Made by a program: the position numbers and the translations under genes. Of a DNA stretch of 64,000 nucleotides, positions 23,219-34,960 are shown piece by piece. Origin of the DNA: Notolepis coatsorum (lineage: Eukaryota > Chordata > Actinopteri > Aulopiformes > Paralepididae); assembly GCA_963971535.1 (NCBI GenBank), contig OZ020589.1:97588384-97652383 (forward strand). The letters run 5' to 3'. Under the pieces are notes generated by a model, which had not been told where the DNA came from, ran no database searches, and worked only from the letters and a program-made list of their open reading frames with translations. Every line of letters begins with the position of its first letter. The first letter of the stretch is position 1.

Positions 23219-23362
23219 TCAATAGAGCAGAGCATAAAGCTATACGATCTATAACGTAAGGTTATCCTTTTTTTTTTTTTTTTTATATATGTTTTTTATA
23301 AAAAAAACGTAAGGTTATCCTATAACCCTAGTTATATGAGTATAGCGAGCGCTCTGCTCTGA
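23219..23362 (+). other. Internal complementary region (ICR) of DIRS B
   Basis: The block gagcataaagctatacgatc ending in tataa is the inverse of the left outer edge. It abuts cgtaaggttatcc, the inverse of the right outer edge. A roughly 53-bp T-rich/A-rich insert repeats cgtaaggttatcct, after which the right-edge complement continues (ctataaccctagttatatga). An ICR of this form serves DIRS circle formation during replication. It also fixes both element ends to the base. Confidence 0.8.
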
Positions 23363-23423
23363 CTCACTGAGGACCCTGTGGTCTTCAATGGGCCTGGTCT
23401 ACAAGATACACTACACAACCAAG

Positions 23424-24768
23424 GTACCCATGTACATGTCAAAATACTTCCCAAAGGTCAGTAAATACCACGATCACAACACCAGAGGGAGCTCCACAAA
23501 TCATGTTAAACCCAGATTCGGCTCTGTCATGAACCAAGCTCAAGGTACAGACAAAAACAAGGGAGACCACACAAGTACTTAAGGTTTTTAAACAAAAGTA
23601 ATTTAATTAAGCTATTAAACTATGTACAAAAGTAGTTCAAGAATGAGTGGATCAGTATTATCAGTAATGTAGTGAGTGCATGAATGAATCAGTGTGTGGT
23701 GCGTGTAAGTGAGAAGATGAGAAACAAACAAACCAACCAAACCAAACAAACAAAACCCAAAATGCCATGACCAGCCTGGAGGAGAGAGACAGAGATCAGA
23801 GGCAGCCTCTCTCTGATATCCTGCCTGGGACACCCCGGCCCAGGTGTGCCCCAATTAGCTGACGAGCCTTCCCCAGCTCTGCTCTGCCAGCCAGAGCAGA
23901 GGAAGACAAGACAATGTGGGAGAGGGTCGTCACACCTCCCCCCATAAGACAGGGACCCTAGGGTCACTGTTCTCCAACCTGACATGGTATACAACCAACA
24001 TATCAACAAAATTTTTTAATAAAAACAAAGTGACAGTTGAACAACGTGGTAGCAAAAACATGCCCGCCAACTCCTCATCCAGCCACTCAGCCCCAGACTC
24101 AGCAACCCCGGTGCGCCAGAGAAGCCCTTTAAGAGAAGAGGGGTTAAACTAGAATGGGCAGATATGTACCTATTACACCAAATCAATACTAACAAAAACA
24201 AGGGACTAAACACGTTTCGCAATTATGCCACATCAATGTGGAACGCCCTACCCAAAGCTGTAAAGGAATGTGAATCACTACCCACTTTCAAAAACACTCT
24301 CAAAGAACACCTACGGGAGACTGCAATTCGAAACTGGCCCCTACAAATGTCCTAAACCAGTTGTACAGTAAATTACCAAGTATGGCTTTGTCAGTATTCC
24401 AATGTACAGTGTACAGTGTCCCCCACCCACCCCCTACCCAACCCCACCCCACCAACCCAACCTCCTCCAATGTACAGTTTCTACGTCAAATGTATATACA
24501 CTCTTTTCTGGACACTTTTTGTATCACAAACAGTACTGTATTTGTAAATCTGTTATGTCATAAATGTATAGATGTAGCAGTACTGTCTATCTGTATGTCG
24601 TGTGTGTCATATATGTTATGATGAATTGAAAATGGGGGACCCTGATGTACAGTAAACAAGACGAAAGTCTTTCTCTGGTCTGCATCCCCTTAACAATTGT
24701 ATGTATTGAGCTGTACTGTACCCATTCTGCAATCTGTTAATAAACTTTTCAATCAATCAATCAATTCA
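23424..24768 (+). mobile_element. 5'-truncated jockey/L2-group LINE 3' end, split by an LTR fragment
   Basis: ORF2 C-terminal sequence is readable: KYHDHNTRGSSTNHVKPRFG before the break, then FRNYATSMWNALPKAVKECE and SLPTFKNTLKEHLRE after it. A 3' UTR follows, ending with four (AATC) repeats at 24751-24765. The same family supplied the fragments at 5492-5712 and 7264-8680. It sits inside the right terminal repeat region of DIRS B. Confidence 0.7.
23565..24191 (-). mobile_element. LTR-retrotransposon fragment (fossil): 3' internal end and LTR
   Basis: On the minus strand a purine run (cttatggggggagg) directly precedes tgtgacgaccctctccc, the look of a polypurine tract followed by an LTR start. 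The LTR part would cover about 23565-23934. The whole insert is flanked by a 14-bp direct repeat, acaaaaacaaggga (23551-23564 and 24192-24205), longer than usual for LTR elements. Only a fragment remains, with no coding domains. The family (possibly Gypsy) is unproven. Confidence 0.4.
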
Positions 24769-25183
24769 CCTTCGGTTGTGAAAGACTTGGGAAGGAGCTG
24801 ATTGGTGGCCACAACCCCGCTTATATAGGAGCGGATGTGGGTGTGGCCAGGCGGAGGTAAATAGGTGTTTGCATGTGGAGAAAGTTATTCATTATTAGAG
24901 TGGATAAAGGGATAGTTCCAATAGAGCAGAGCGCTCGCTATACTCATATAACTAGGGTTATAGGATAACCTTACGATATGAGGACTGTGTAACTAGGATG
25001 GATATGAGGACTGTGTGTATGTGTAACTAGGAGGGATATGAGGACCGTGTGTAACTAGGAGGGATATGAGGACTGTGTGTACGTGTAACTAGGATGGATA
25101 TGAGGACTGTATGTATGTGTAACTAGGAGGGATATGAGGAAAGACACACGTCAATTGCCTTGTGTACATTGACAATAAAGTAA

Positions 25184-25315
<132 letters not shown>

Positions 25316-25324
25316 TGAGTCACA

Positions 25325-25326
<2 letters not shown>

Positions 25327-25385
<59 letters not shown>
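25327..25385. repeat. (CA)n microsatellite just after rac2 exon 2
   Basis: About 28 CA units start 12 bp after the exon 2 donor, followed by cactca variants. Confidence 0.95.
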
Positions 25386-25390
<5 letters not shown>

Positions 25391-25424
25391 CACACTCACA
25401 GACACACATGTTTGTTTACGTGAA

Positions 25425-25640
25425 ATATGGGGACATTACATAGACTTACATGCATTCTGTAACTAACCCTAACCTCATCCCTAACCATAACCTAACCCTA
25501 ACCATAACCATAACCATAACCCTAACCATAACCATAACCTAATTTGTGTTATGGGGACACCCAAATTCGTCCCCATAATGTTTTTGGTACCCATTGCGTA
25601 AGTGTGTAAACAGGTCAGTTTCCCCTGTAGTATAGAAATA
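25425..25640. repeat. Interspersed repeat with internal (CCCTAA/CCATAA)n
   Basis: The order is atggggacattacatagact, then roughly 80 bp of ctaaccctaac/cataaccataac units, then tggggacacccaaattcgtc and tgcgtaagtgtgtaaacagg. This is a dispersed repeat well known from fish introns. The telomere-like units are internal to it, so it does not mark a chromosome end. Confidence 0.6.
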
Positions 25641-25689
25641 CAAGTACACACACGTAAACACACACACGTAAACACACACACAACACGCA

Positions 25690-25818
<129 letters not shown>

Positions 25819-26324
25819 ACCTGTGGCATATTCACCCACCTGTGGCATATTCATAGATCCAGAGGTGATCTTGTGACGTCCAATAAAGGTGTGTCTCTGT
25901 ATAACCACAAGGGGGCAGTACTGCTTAAGCTAACCAGCCTAGAGTGGTTTCAGGGCCTCGCAAACTCATCCTTGATAAAATAAACTCGTATTACAGCCCT
26001 GCATATTATTGCATCTTTGAGACAAAGAGTGTTTCCCAGGCAGTAAAAAATAAACACATTTGCTTTATTTACTTGAATTATACATGGTTGTATGTTTCAT
26101 TTTGTTCTTAGTTATTTTTCTCTATTGACTTTATCCACTGTTTTGATTCTGAATTTGATTCAGAAGTAACACTGTTCCACAGATCACTGGCACTCTTATT
26201 CTTAAATTGAATAAGGGAATTATTAATGTATATTTGATTGATTGATTGGCTGGTTGGTTGATTAATTGATTGGTTGGTTAATTGGTTATTGGTTGATTGA
26301 TTGATTGGTTGGTTCATTTATTAA

Positions 26325-26657
<333 letters not shown>

Positions 26658-26719
26658 TAATGAGAGACAGTGAGAGAGAGATGAGAAACGAGAGGTTGCT
26701 GAGAAAAGCTTAACATTGG

Positions 26720-27445
26720 TTAATCCGCAACCTGGGCGTCTTCCTGGACTCCACCCTTTCTTACCAAGCCCACATCAGTTATGTCACCAAATCCGCCTTC
26801 TATCACCTCAGCAACATCTCTAGACTCCGACCACCACTTTCCGACTTTCCGAGACCCTCATCCATGCCTTTGTCACCTCCCGCCTGGACTACTGCAATGG
26901 GGTCCTGTCCGGGGTTCCAAGTAAAACCCTGGACAAGGACAGGCTCCAGTATGTTCAAAACTCAGCTGCCAGGGTTATCACCTGCACCAAACCCTGGCAG
27001 CACATCACCCCCACCCTCATCCACCTCCACTGGCTCACCAGCAAATCCCGCATCACCTATAAAACCCTCCTGCTCACTTACAAGTCCCTCCATGCTCTGG
27101 CACCTCACTGACCTCCTCCACCCCCACACTCAGTCACGGTCCCTGCGATCCTCGGACACTGGTCAGCTCTCCATTCCCAAACCAGACTGCGGACCTTTGG
27201 GGACAGAGCTATCAGCCTGGCAGCTCCCACCCCTGGAAGTCCCTCCCCGCAGAACTCTGCAACACCCCAACTCTGGACTCAAAACTCACCTCTTCAACAT
27301 GGCCTTTACCCCTAAACTTCCTACATTGAATGTTGTGTGTTTGTCTACCATGTTTGTTATTGTTGTATTTCGCCCTATGTAAAGCGCCCTTGGGTTTTAT
27401 GAAAGGCGCTATACAAAACCAAGTTATTATCATTATTATTAGTGT
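26720..27445 (+). mobile_element. L2 LINE 3' end in rac2 intron 3
   Basis: ORF2 C-terminal sequence reads RNLGVFLDSTLSYQAHISYV, then [36 protein letters not shown] and [20 protein letters not shown], with at least one frame break. The 3' UTR ends tgtaaagcgcccttgggt...aaaggcgctatacaaa and a (ATT)n tail, the standard L2 terminus. It is 5' truncated and in the same orientation as rac2. Confidence 0.85.
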
Positions 27446-27485
27446 ATTTGCATAATTACACTAGGACATCCACCACAATTCACTC

Positions 27486-27588
<103 letters not shown>

Positions 27589-27594
27589 ATCCAG

Positions 27595-27657
27595 GATGTG
27601 TTTCTTATCTGTTTCTCCCTGGTGAGCCCGGCGTCTTATGAGAACGTCAGAGCCAAG
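27595..27657 (+). CDS. rac2: rac2 exon 4
   Basis: The exon gives [20 protein letters not shown] plus K, Rac residues 76-96. SPASYENV has Tyr as in Rac2, versus Phe in Rac1. The acceptor follows a roughly 100-bp (CT)n tract (ccatcatccag), an unusually long polypyrimidine run, and the donor is gtgagt. It ends in phase 0. Exon 5 (WFPEVRHHCP...) and the last exon with the CAAX box were not found in the remaining 36 kb. Either intron 4 is very long, or the locus is rearranged or a partial copy. Confidence 0.9.
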
Positions 27658-27692
27658 GTGAGTGATGTATCATGGTATTTAAGTCAAAGACA

Positions 27693-27831
27693 CCCATTGA
27701 CCATATTCACACAGTGGACATTTTGCTCTCGAGATTCCTTTCCACTGAGGTGGGAACAGGGTGGAAAGGAATCCCAACCCGAGCATGACATAAGAGCAAA
27801 ATGACCATTGTGTGTGAATATGGTCGATATA
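27693..27831. mobile_element. Small palindromic MITE
   Basis: Arms ttgaccatattcacacagtg and gtgtgtgaatatggtcgata are inverted, with attttgctct/agagcaaaat beneath and an inner gattcctttccac/gtggaaaggaatc pair. It is about 139 bp and non-coding, 36 bp after rac2 exon 4. Confidence 0.7.
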
Positions 27832-28179
27832 CCAGACTGGCACATCCAGGTACTGCCTTTCTTTGTGCTGCTGCTCCTACTCCTAAAAAGACAAGTCAAT
27901 CATTTCAACACGTCCATTTATGAGAGTTACTGTACAACCTCCCTCCTCTTTACTGAATGAAAAAAAAAGTAGAGGAACTAAAAGGATTTTAGGTTAGAGT
28001 GTCAGTTTGTGTTCCAGTGTTGTACTGGGTGCAGTTGTTAATACTGAACACTAGATGGCACTAGATGGCTGATGGTTGTCTGCTCTGGTGGCGTGATTCT
28101 TTTCCGTAGTCTCTGTTTGCGAAGACGCTCTCTGATTGGCTAGGCCGCATACAGCGAAGAAGAAAATAAAATACCCTCT

Positions 28180-29640
28180 CTGACTGGTTTGCCTGTAGCT
28201 GTTCCGCAACCGTTGCTATTTCCGGGGTAGGCCTGATTGGCCCCGACAGGCACGTGACCCGCCGCGGCCACGCCCTGCGGCAGCCTCAGGACGCGGCAAC
28301 GAGGCTGCTGTGGTTCACAGGCGTTTTTCCGCCTTCAACGCCGCCCGCAGCATTAGGAAGGAGTTCGCGGCGCCTTTCACATCGCAGTCATCAGTCATAA
28401 TAATCGCGCCGCAGTCAGAGACATATGTACAGCGTCGCGCCGCAGTTGGCAGTCATGCAATCATTTATCATTTAACATTTGAAAGGCATACATTGTTGTA
28501 TGAAATAAAATAGTATAGAGACATATGTACAGCGTCGCGCCGCAGTCGGCAGTCATGCAATCATTTATCATTTAACATTTGAAAGGCATACATTGTTGTA
28601 TGAAATAAAATAGTATAGAGACATATGTACAGCGTCGCATACATTGTTGTATGAAATAAAATAGTATAGAGACATATGTACAGCGTTGCGCCGCAGTCGG
28701 CAGTCATGCAATCATTTATCATTTAACATTTGAAAGGCATACATTGTTGTATGAAATAAAATAGTATAGAGACATATGTACAGCGTCGCGCCGCAGTCGG
28801 CAGTCATTCAATCATTTATCATTTAACATTTAAAAGGCATACATTGTTGTATGAAATAAAATAGCGGGGAGAATATGCTCACGCGAGCGGCATCGCTGAG
28901 CTCTGGTGACGGTCTTATTGGGGCTTATGCCGAGAACAGCAGTAACACAACATTGCAACTGTTGTGTTACTGCTTTCTGACCGAATTAGTCATTCATTTG
29001 TAGCTATAAAGACATATTCATAATCCAACATATGTGTAAAGAAACAACATATTCCGATTGGAAGGACTCCCAGCTCCTTCCTGCTCGCGTCTCACAGGGC
29101 TGAGCTGTGCACGGCTTTAGTCTCACTCGAGTGAGGAGGAGCGGAACTTCGGAAGACAGCTGGTTCTCCAACATACAGCGGTGTGCTCTTCAGAATGTAC
29201 CGGGAGAAACGTTAACTGTACCCCGCAGACATAATAAGCATATAAGCAGTGCTTACTAACGCTATTAGTTACGTTATTTCTGACCGAATTAGTCATTCAT
29301 TTGTCTAGCACAGTCTCTAACAGTGTAACAGTAAGAAGCATTTTGGATAAAAGTATTCTGTACTTCTGTATGACAACAATGTATGCCTTTCAAATGTTAA
29401 ATGATTAAATGATACACAGCGAAATCTACGCTCTCGCCTCTCATCCTGCTTTCGCCAACGGCAGCGATGTGAAAGGCGAAGCGAACTCCAGCAGTAGCGC
29501 GCTTGCCGCTGGGGCTGCCGCGGGGCGTGGCCGCGGCGGGTCACGTGCCTGTCGGGGCCAATCAGGCCTACCCCCGGAAATAGCAACGGTTGCGGAACAG
29601 CTACAGGCGACTGGTTTAGCTCCGAAGGGTCTCTTCCGCC
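28180..29640. repeat. Large GC-rich foldback element with internal tandem repeat
   Basis: The left arm 28180-28390 and right arm 29455-29640 are inverted copies, sharing gcctgtagctgttccgcaac, cctgattggccccgacaggc and acgtgacccgccgcggccac. The next segment inward (aacatttgaaaggcataca, 28478) is inverted at about 29377-29403. A direct repeat ttctgaccgaattagtcatt occurs at 28976 and 29277, and a 37-bp hairpin at 28940-28976. Flanking ctctctgattggcta/gcgaagacgctct sequence recurs inverted near 32545-32620. No coding frame is present. The superfamily is unknown. Confidence 0.6.
28395..28865. repeat. About 100-bp tandem repeat, 4-5 units
   Basis: Units contain agagacatatgtacagcgtc, gcgccgcagtcggcagtcat, atcatttatcatttaacatt and gtatgaaataaaatagtata. 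One unit (28616-28667) is internally deleted. Units are nearly identical. Confidence 0.9.
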
Positions 29641-29702
29641 TTGTACATATATTCTCTGCTTCGAAGTGGTTATGCTTAGGCATTCTTTCGAAGTGGTTAT
29701 GC

Positions 29703-29880
<178 letters not shown>

Positions 29881-30134
29881 AGCGAGCATAGCAAGCATGG
29901 CCGTAGCCAGCTATGAGGTCACCGAGGTCCGGACCTCGGTAACTATTTGTAACTATTAAAAAAAAAAAAAAAAAAATTATATAATTTTTTTTATACATTT
30001 TTTTTTTTTTTTTTTTTTTTGTCAACGACCGGCTCACTACTAGGCTGAGACATCGGCCCATTGGTACTGACTGACACTGGGCTGGCCCAATCACATCTCT
30101 TACTAAGCACCCCCCCCCGCCAGTCGTGCAGGTA

Positions 30135-30640
30135 TATGATTGAGAGGGGGGCTGGTACATGACTGAGATGGGGCTGGTACATGACTGAGAGGGGGCTGTG
30201 GTACATGACTGAGAGGGGGCTGGTACATGACTGAGAGGGGCTGGTACATGACTGAGAGGGGGCTGGCTGGTACATGACTGAGAGGGGGCTGGTACATGAC
30301 TGAGAGAGGGCTGGTACATGACTGAGAGGGGGCTGGTATACATGACTGAGAGGGGGGCTGGTATACATGACTGAGAGGGGGCTGTGGTACATGACTGAGA
30401 TGGGGCTGTGGTACATGACTGAGAGGAGGCTGGTACATGACTGAGAGGGGGCTGGTACATGACTGAGAGGGGGCTGGTACATGACTGAGAGGGGGCTGGT
30501 ACATGACTCAGATGGGGCTGTGGTACATGACTGAGAGGGGGCTGGTAGATGACAGAGGGGGCTGGTATACATGACTGAGAGAGGGCTGGTACATGACTGA
30601 GAGGGGCTGGTACATGACTGAGAGGGGGCTGGTACCATGT
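30135..30640. repeat. 22-25-bp minisatellite (ctggtacatgactgagaggggg), about 22 units
   Basis: Units vary by ggctgtgg, ggtatac and tgagatgg forms. The long minus-strand frames across it (SQSCTSPLSVMYQPP-type) are artefacts of unit length near a multiple of three. Confidence 0.93.
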
Positions 30641-31655
30641 ATTGTGCATCATTGTAGGTCAAACCATTAAAAAGTTAATTTCCACGGCAGCCATTTTGGA
30701 TTTTGGTCTCTCACAAATTTCCCCCGCCTTTTTAAAAAATCCATTGAGAAACGAAGTGCCACAGATGACCCAACTACTAGGTCCATATCGTATCATCATA
30801 ATATTATTTTTTAAATCATTAGGATAAGGGTTCCCTTGAAAAAGATGCATGAAAAGGCTGTATAATATACAACACCAGTAGCTCAACTGCAAAAACTGCT
30901 TTTTTATTTGATTAGATTTATTTGGAAATTAAAAACACATCATAAAAACAAATGATCTTGACCAATTTGTATTCCTGAGGATATCACCTAAAAGCATTCA
31001 TTAACAAGCATTAACACTTATTTCCAAGGTGGTCCTCGATGGAAGACATAAAAACACAGCACATTATAGCCTACTCAACTGCAAATTTTTCCTCAACTGC
31101 AAAAATGTATGCCTACTTATGTATTAGCCTACAGGGAAAAACACATTCACAACAGGCAGCAAAGTTTGTTTTTAGCCAAGTATGGTAATAAGGTAACTAT
31201 TAGGATATATATGGTATGGATTACTTACTCTTAATAACTTATTACTATCTGTGGTAGCTCTAGTCTCCACCTACACAAATTGTTTTTGTGCTGTCCATTG
31301 ATCATGCACCTTCATGTGGTAGGCACATAGGTCAAACTCCCCAAACAAACACACCATTGATTTAATTGCCATATAAGATGAATATAAAACAAGAAGGTGA
31401 TCTATTAACTGTGTAAACCTTATGCAATATTCATCATTGATATTTGAATACTTGAAATCTGTATGAACTGAGTAGTTAGTATCACATGAAATAAGATGGA
31501 ACTGCTCCATGCATTCATTGAATAAACAACTATTTTCTCATTACCAGTATGGTATTGTTTAAATTGTACAGCTTTTTGCACATCTTTGTCAGGGGATTCC
31601 AACAATTCTGGACCTGAATGTACCAGTTAATTGTAATCATCTCTCTCATGTCTAG
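30641..31655. other. No gene recognised
   Basis: AT-rich sequence with short unsupported frames. It leads directly to the candidate exon at 31656 through a usable polypyrimidine tract (31636-31653). Confidence 0.5.
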
Positions 31656-31780
31656 TCAAGCCAGGTTGTGGAGGAGAGAGACAGGGATGAACAGGCTATA
31701 GACTACGTTGCCCATCCTGAGCCTGCTATGATGCAGGTGTTTTTACATCACCACCCAAAACAAGATTCAGCCAAGAGCGA
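31656..31780 (+). CDS. Candidate exon 1 of an unidentified gene
   Basis: A good acceptor (catctctctcatgtctag) and a consensus donor (gtgagt) bracket 125 bp. The segment is open in phase 0: SSQVVEERDRDEQAIDYVAH, then PEPAMMQVFLHHHPKQDSAK and SE(D). It is acidic and polar, without a recognisable domain. It ends with two bases of a codon, and the candidate exon at 34539 supplies the third. It also starts in the phase in which rac2 exon 4 ends, though it does not resemble Rac. I cannot name the gene. A chance open segment between good splice sites remains possible. Confidence 0.4.
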
Positions 31781-31989
31781 GTGAGTACACTGGTCCACTT
31801 GTCCATGGCACTTACTACCCAGCTTTGTAATGGGTTGGGGGGGGGGGGGGGGGGGGAATAGTACAGTAGGTATTTAAGGGGACCGTAAGGATGGTGTACT
31901 GGTGGGTGGTGTCCGACCGATTATAGTGGGCCGGTCTGGGCCAAAAAAATAAATGGACCTCCCTAATTTCTAAACCCTGGCTCCCTGAT

Positions 31990-32500
31990 AGCAAGGTATG
32001 GTAAATCACAGTGTTTCACATTAGGATCTAGCATCCTAATAGGCTCTCTATTCAGTAATACAAATAATAAAATAGTTTAAGATGATTAAGTTAAAAAATA
32101 GTCTAAAAATTATAAAATAGAACGGACATATAACAACAGTAAAAAATACAGGCATAAGCGAGCATACAAATTTAAAATGTAAATAGCAATGTTACAGCAA
32201 AAAGTGTGATAAGATTGTTCAATCAGATGAAAATGGCCCAGTTAGGAGAATCAACCTTGGCTAGGCGGTGAGGTTCACGATGTACCTAACTGGAATGGTA
32301 AACAACTTTGCTAGATTTAGGTCAAAAGTCATCTTCTCCTCACAACAGAGCATCACTCCAACATCATAGAACCGACATATGCATTTCATTGGAAGTGTAT
32401 GAAAGTAGGTAGGTAGGGTAAGAATATAGCAAGGTATGGTAAATCACAGTGTTTCACATTAGGATCTAGCATCCCAATAGGCTCTCTGTTTACAGTTTAG
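31990..32500. repeat. 68-bp direct repeat around 0.37 kb
   Basis: The block agcaaggtatggtaaatcac...tagcatcc(t/c)aataggctctct occurs at 31990-32058 and again at 32428-32497, with two or three differences. The middle has fragments like LINE 3' UTRs. No TSD-bounded element is evident, so a local duplication is the simplest reading. A roughly 20-base G run lies at 31837-31857. Confidence 0.6.
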
Positions 32501-32879
32501 GCCCTCTTTCGACGTGGTTATGCTTAGAGTTATGGTTAGGGTTAGCTAATCGGAGAGCGTCTTTTTCTTCTTCGCTGCAATAAAAGAGCGTCTTCGCTCA
32601 CAGAGACTACGGAAAAAAAGCATGCGCTCTGGTGATAGTGTGAAGTTAGATGCCGGCATGCCGCTGTAGCCAGTGGTTACCAAAGTGGGTGAAGCGGCAC
32701 CCTACTGTGCTGTGATGACTGCCCATGGGTGCCGCCACAATCTGCTCATCTCACGTTCTAATTATACATCATGAATTGTACCATGCAGCTCATGAAAACT
32801 TGACTTAATTAGTTACATGTCAAAACGAGTTTATAAGCTGATTACACCTATATACTGTTCATATTTAAAAATGGCATAT

Positions 32880-33053
32880 TTCATTTAATTTCAAACCTTT
32901 ATTTCAACTCATGAGACACTGAGGTTACCCTCATTTACAGCGACGACGAGCTTACAAAACAAAACACAGTTTATCAGCAATTTCATACATATAGGCACAA
33001 TAAATACGAATAAACAATACAAAATCTAAATCAACAGTTACAAGTCGACACAC

Positions 33054-33109
<56 letters not shown>

Positions 33110-33235
33110 TTTATAAAGCACCTTTCATACATGTCATGTAGCTCAAAGTGCTGTACACAATTATAGGCATATATAACGATAAAAGCAATAAAGTCACAGT
33201 GATCAGTTAAGATCAATGTTAAAAAAAAAAAATAT
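32880..33235 (-). mobile_element. LINE 3' tails and (AAGT)n
   Basis: The sequence ttcaaacctttatttcaact with ctcatttacagcgacgacga (32893-32955) matches the LINE 3' end at 50255-50315. A (AAGT)13 tract at 33055-33108 leads into atttataaagcacctttcat and cagtgctgtacac-type L2 3' sequence, read on the minus strand. No coding part is present. Confidence 0.55.
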
Positions 33236-34160
33236 TATAATAATAATAATAATAATAATAGTAACGTAAAAATGAAAATAACGTAAAAACAGTCATTTGC
33301 TTACCAGTTTGGGAGAACAGGTCCGCACAAACATTTCCGCTCAGTGGCAACCGGAAGTGCACTAAACCAATGCACTTGTATGGTAGGTAGCAATGTTTAG
33401 CTCTTATAACGTAGTAGTTACGTTTTTATCAGTGGTCATAGTTGGGTCCATAGTGCTTTACCAAGTCCCATGGATCCATCAGTGGCCGTGTATTGTGGTA
33501 GAAAGAAAGAAAAAGAAAAACGTATAAAGAAAACAGTCTAAAGTTTGAAAGTGTGGGAGGTCCGCAAAAACACGACCGTTCAGCTCAGAAGCTGAGGCGT
33601 GTCAAAAACTTTTGAAGTAGTCAGAGATCATACTTTTAAATGCAGCATAGGGTGGCTATAATTAGATTAGATTCAAATGTATTGCCATCATGCAGCACAA
33701 GTACACTACAACGAAAATAAGTTTGGCATCCAACCAGATTGCAAATGTAACAGTAAAGTGCAATAGTAATATACAATATACAATGTACAGGTGATTAAAC
33801 TGGATATAAAATATATAAATTAGTACTACTGACTACTGAGTAATAGTACTAATCAGATGTACAGAATTGTAGTATTAATATGTACAGTGATACAGGTATA
33901 AAGACACCATGGTAGTAAGTCATACTGGCATCATAACTAGTAAGAGTAGGTAAGGGATATGGACAGATATAAATATATAGATATGCAAAAAGGATTATAT
34001 GCAGGTAAGAATGTGACAGATGTGGATAGATATATACGGTAAGAATAAATATATGTATAGGTATATACAGCATTCATGTACATGCTATCATACAGAGTTA
34101 TATGGATTATATGCAGGTGTATAAATAGGTGTATAGAAGGATTATATGCAGGTATATTCA
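33236..34160. other. No gene recognised
   Basis: AT-rich intergenic or intronic sequence with a short AAT run at 33238-33260 and repeated ggattatatgcaggt motifs leading to the (AT)n tract. Confidence 0.5.
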
Positions 34161-34164
34161 AACA

Positions 34165-34271
<107 letters not shown>

Positions 34272-34538
34272 TGAATATAAATATATAAATGTATATATAT
34301 GGTATATACAGCACTATTGTACATGTTATCATACAGAGTTATATGGGTAGACTATAGTATAAGATAATTATAGTACAGGTCGTTATGAATGAAGACTATG
34401 ACTAGATAACTTGATATTCTGGGATCTGTTCAGCTCTCTCTCTCTCTCCATAACATCAGCTGCTCGTTCGGCCACCAAAGTCCAAGGTGAACTGACTCAT
34501 TGGCTAATGGGCCCCTGAATCCACACTAATCTCCATAG

Positions 34539-34663
34539 CTTTTGCCTTCTGGAGACAAATGTCCCTCCCGCTCGAAGAGCGCTGTGGACGTGCGTGGAGA
34601 AACAGAGGGAAGGAGACAGAAAGCATGTCGCACAAGTTCAGTTCCATGAGCTCTCAGAAGCAG
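34539..34663 (+). CDS. Candidate exon 2 of the unidentified gene
   Basis: After acceptor ctaatctccatag, one base (C) completes the codon left open by the 31656-31780 segment. The next 41 codons are open: FCLLETNVPPARRALWTCVE, KQREGDRKHVAQVQFHELSE and A. The donor is gtgcaa after CAG, leaving one base. The exon is 125 bp, the same length as the previous one by coincidence. The phase fits the candidate terminal exon at 54321. A different frame of the same segment is also open (AFAFWRQMSLPLEERCGRAW), which lowers certainty. No domain recognised. Confidence 0.38.
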
Positions 34664-34683
34664 GTGCAAGATATTCTACCGAA

Positions 34684-34960
34684 GGTTAACCGTCTGTCGT
34701 GTGGTAGTGAAATGGTTAACCGTCTGTAGTGTGGTAGTGAAAGGGTTAACCGGCTGTAGTGTGGTAGTGAACGGGTTAACCTTATGTAGTGTAGTAGTGA
34801 AAGGGTTAACCGTCTGTAGTGTGGTAGTGAAAGGGTTAACCGTCTGTAGTGTGGTAGTGAAAGGGTTAACCGTCTGTAGTGTGGCAGTGAAAGGGTTAAC
34901 CTTCTGTAGTGTGGTAGTGAAAGGGTTAACCGTCTGTAGTGTGTCAGTGAAAGGGTTAAC
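34684..34960. repeat. Satellite (tgtagtgtggtagtgaaagggttaac), left half, nine units
   Basis: 30-bp units of gttaaccgtctgtagtgtgg and tagtgaaagg. The array stops at aagggttaac (34960), where DIRS C begins, and resumes at 46203 with cttctgtagtg, so the two halves make one array. Confidence 0.93.

Larger units (their letters stand above)
14436..24975 (+). mobile_element. DIRS-type retrotransposon fossil B (tyrosine recombinase class), heavily nested
   Basis: The left edge ttatagatcgtctagc and the right edge, read inverted, cgtaaggttatcctataacc border inverted terminal repeats. They share cgctctgctctattgg, the cctggccacacccacatccg region and tataagcagg. An internal complementary region near 23219-23362 reproduces both edges joined end to end. 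The flanking minisatellite shows no target duplication. These three traits together define DIRS elements. A gag-like start may lie near 15418; no reverse transcriptase or recombinase frame was recognised, so the copy is broken and likely non-autonomous. Insertions: hAT 14444-15139, piggyBac-type 16919-21894, LINE and LTR pieces 23424-24768. Probably old, since it carries several layers of younger elements. Confidence 0.8.
10670..25140. repeat. Minisatellite (gtgtaactaggagggatatgaggactgt), now in three pieces
   Basis: The pieces are 10670-10993, 14348-14435 and 24976-25140. The first gap is the hAT element A with an 8-bp TSD. The second gap is DIRS element B: the unit reads ...aggatgg on the left and atatgagg... 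on the right, which together restore a normal unit without duplication. The array originally spanned about 0.57 kb and lies in the presumed first intron of rac2. Confidence 0.9.

Noticed and set aside
25460-25550. Telomere-like CCCTAA repeats
   Set aside because: They are mixed with CCATAA and embedded in a dispersed repeat with defined flanks, so they do not show a chromosome end.
34464-34490. Mini-exon between taacatcag and gtgaac
   Set aside because: Too short to judge, and it disturbs the phase chain of the neighbouring candidate exon.
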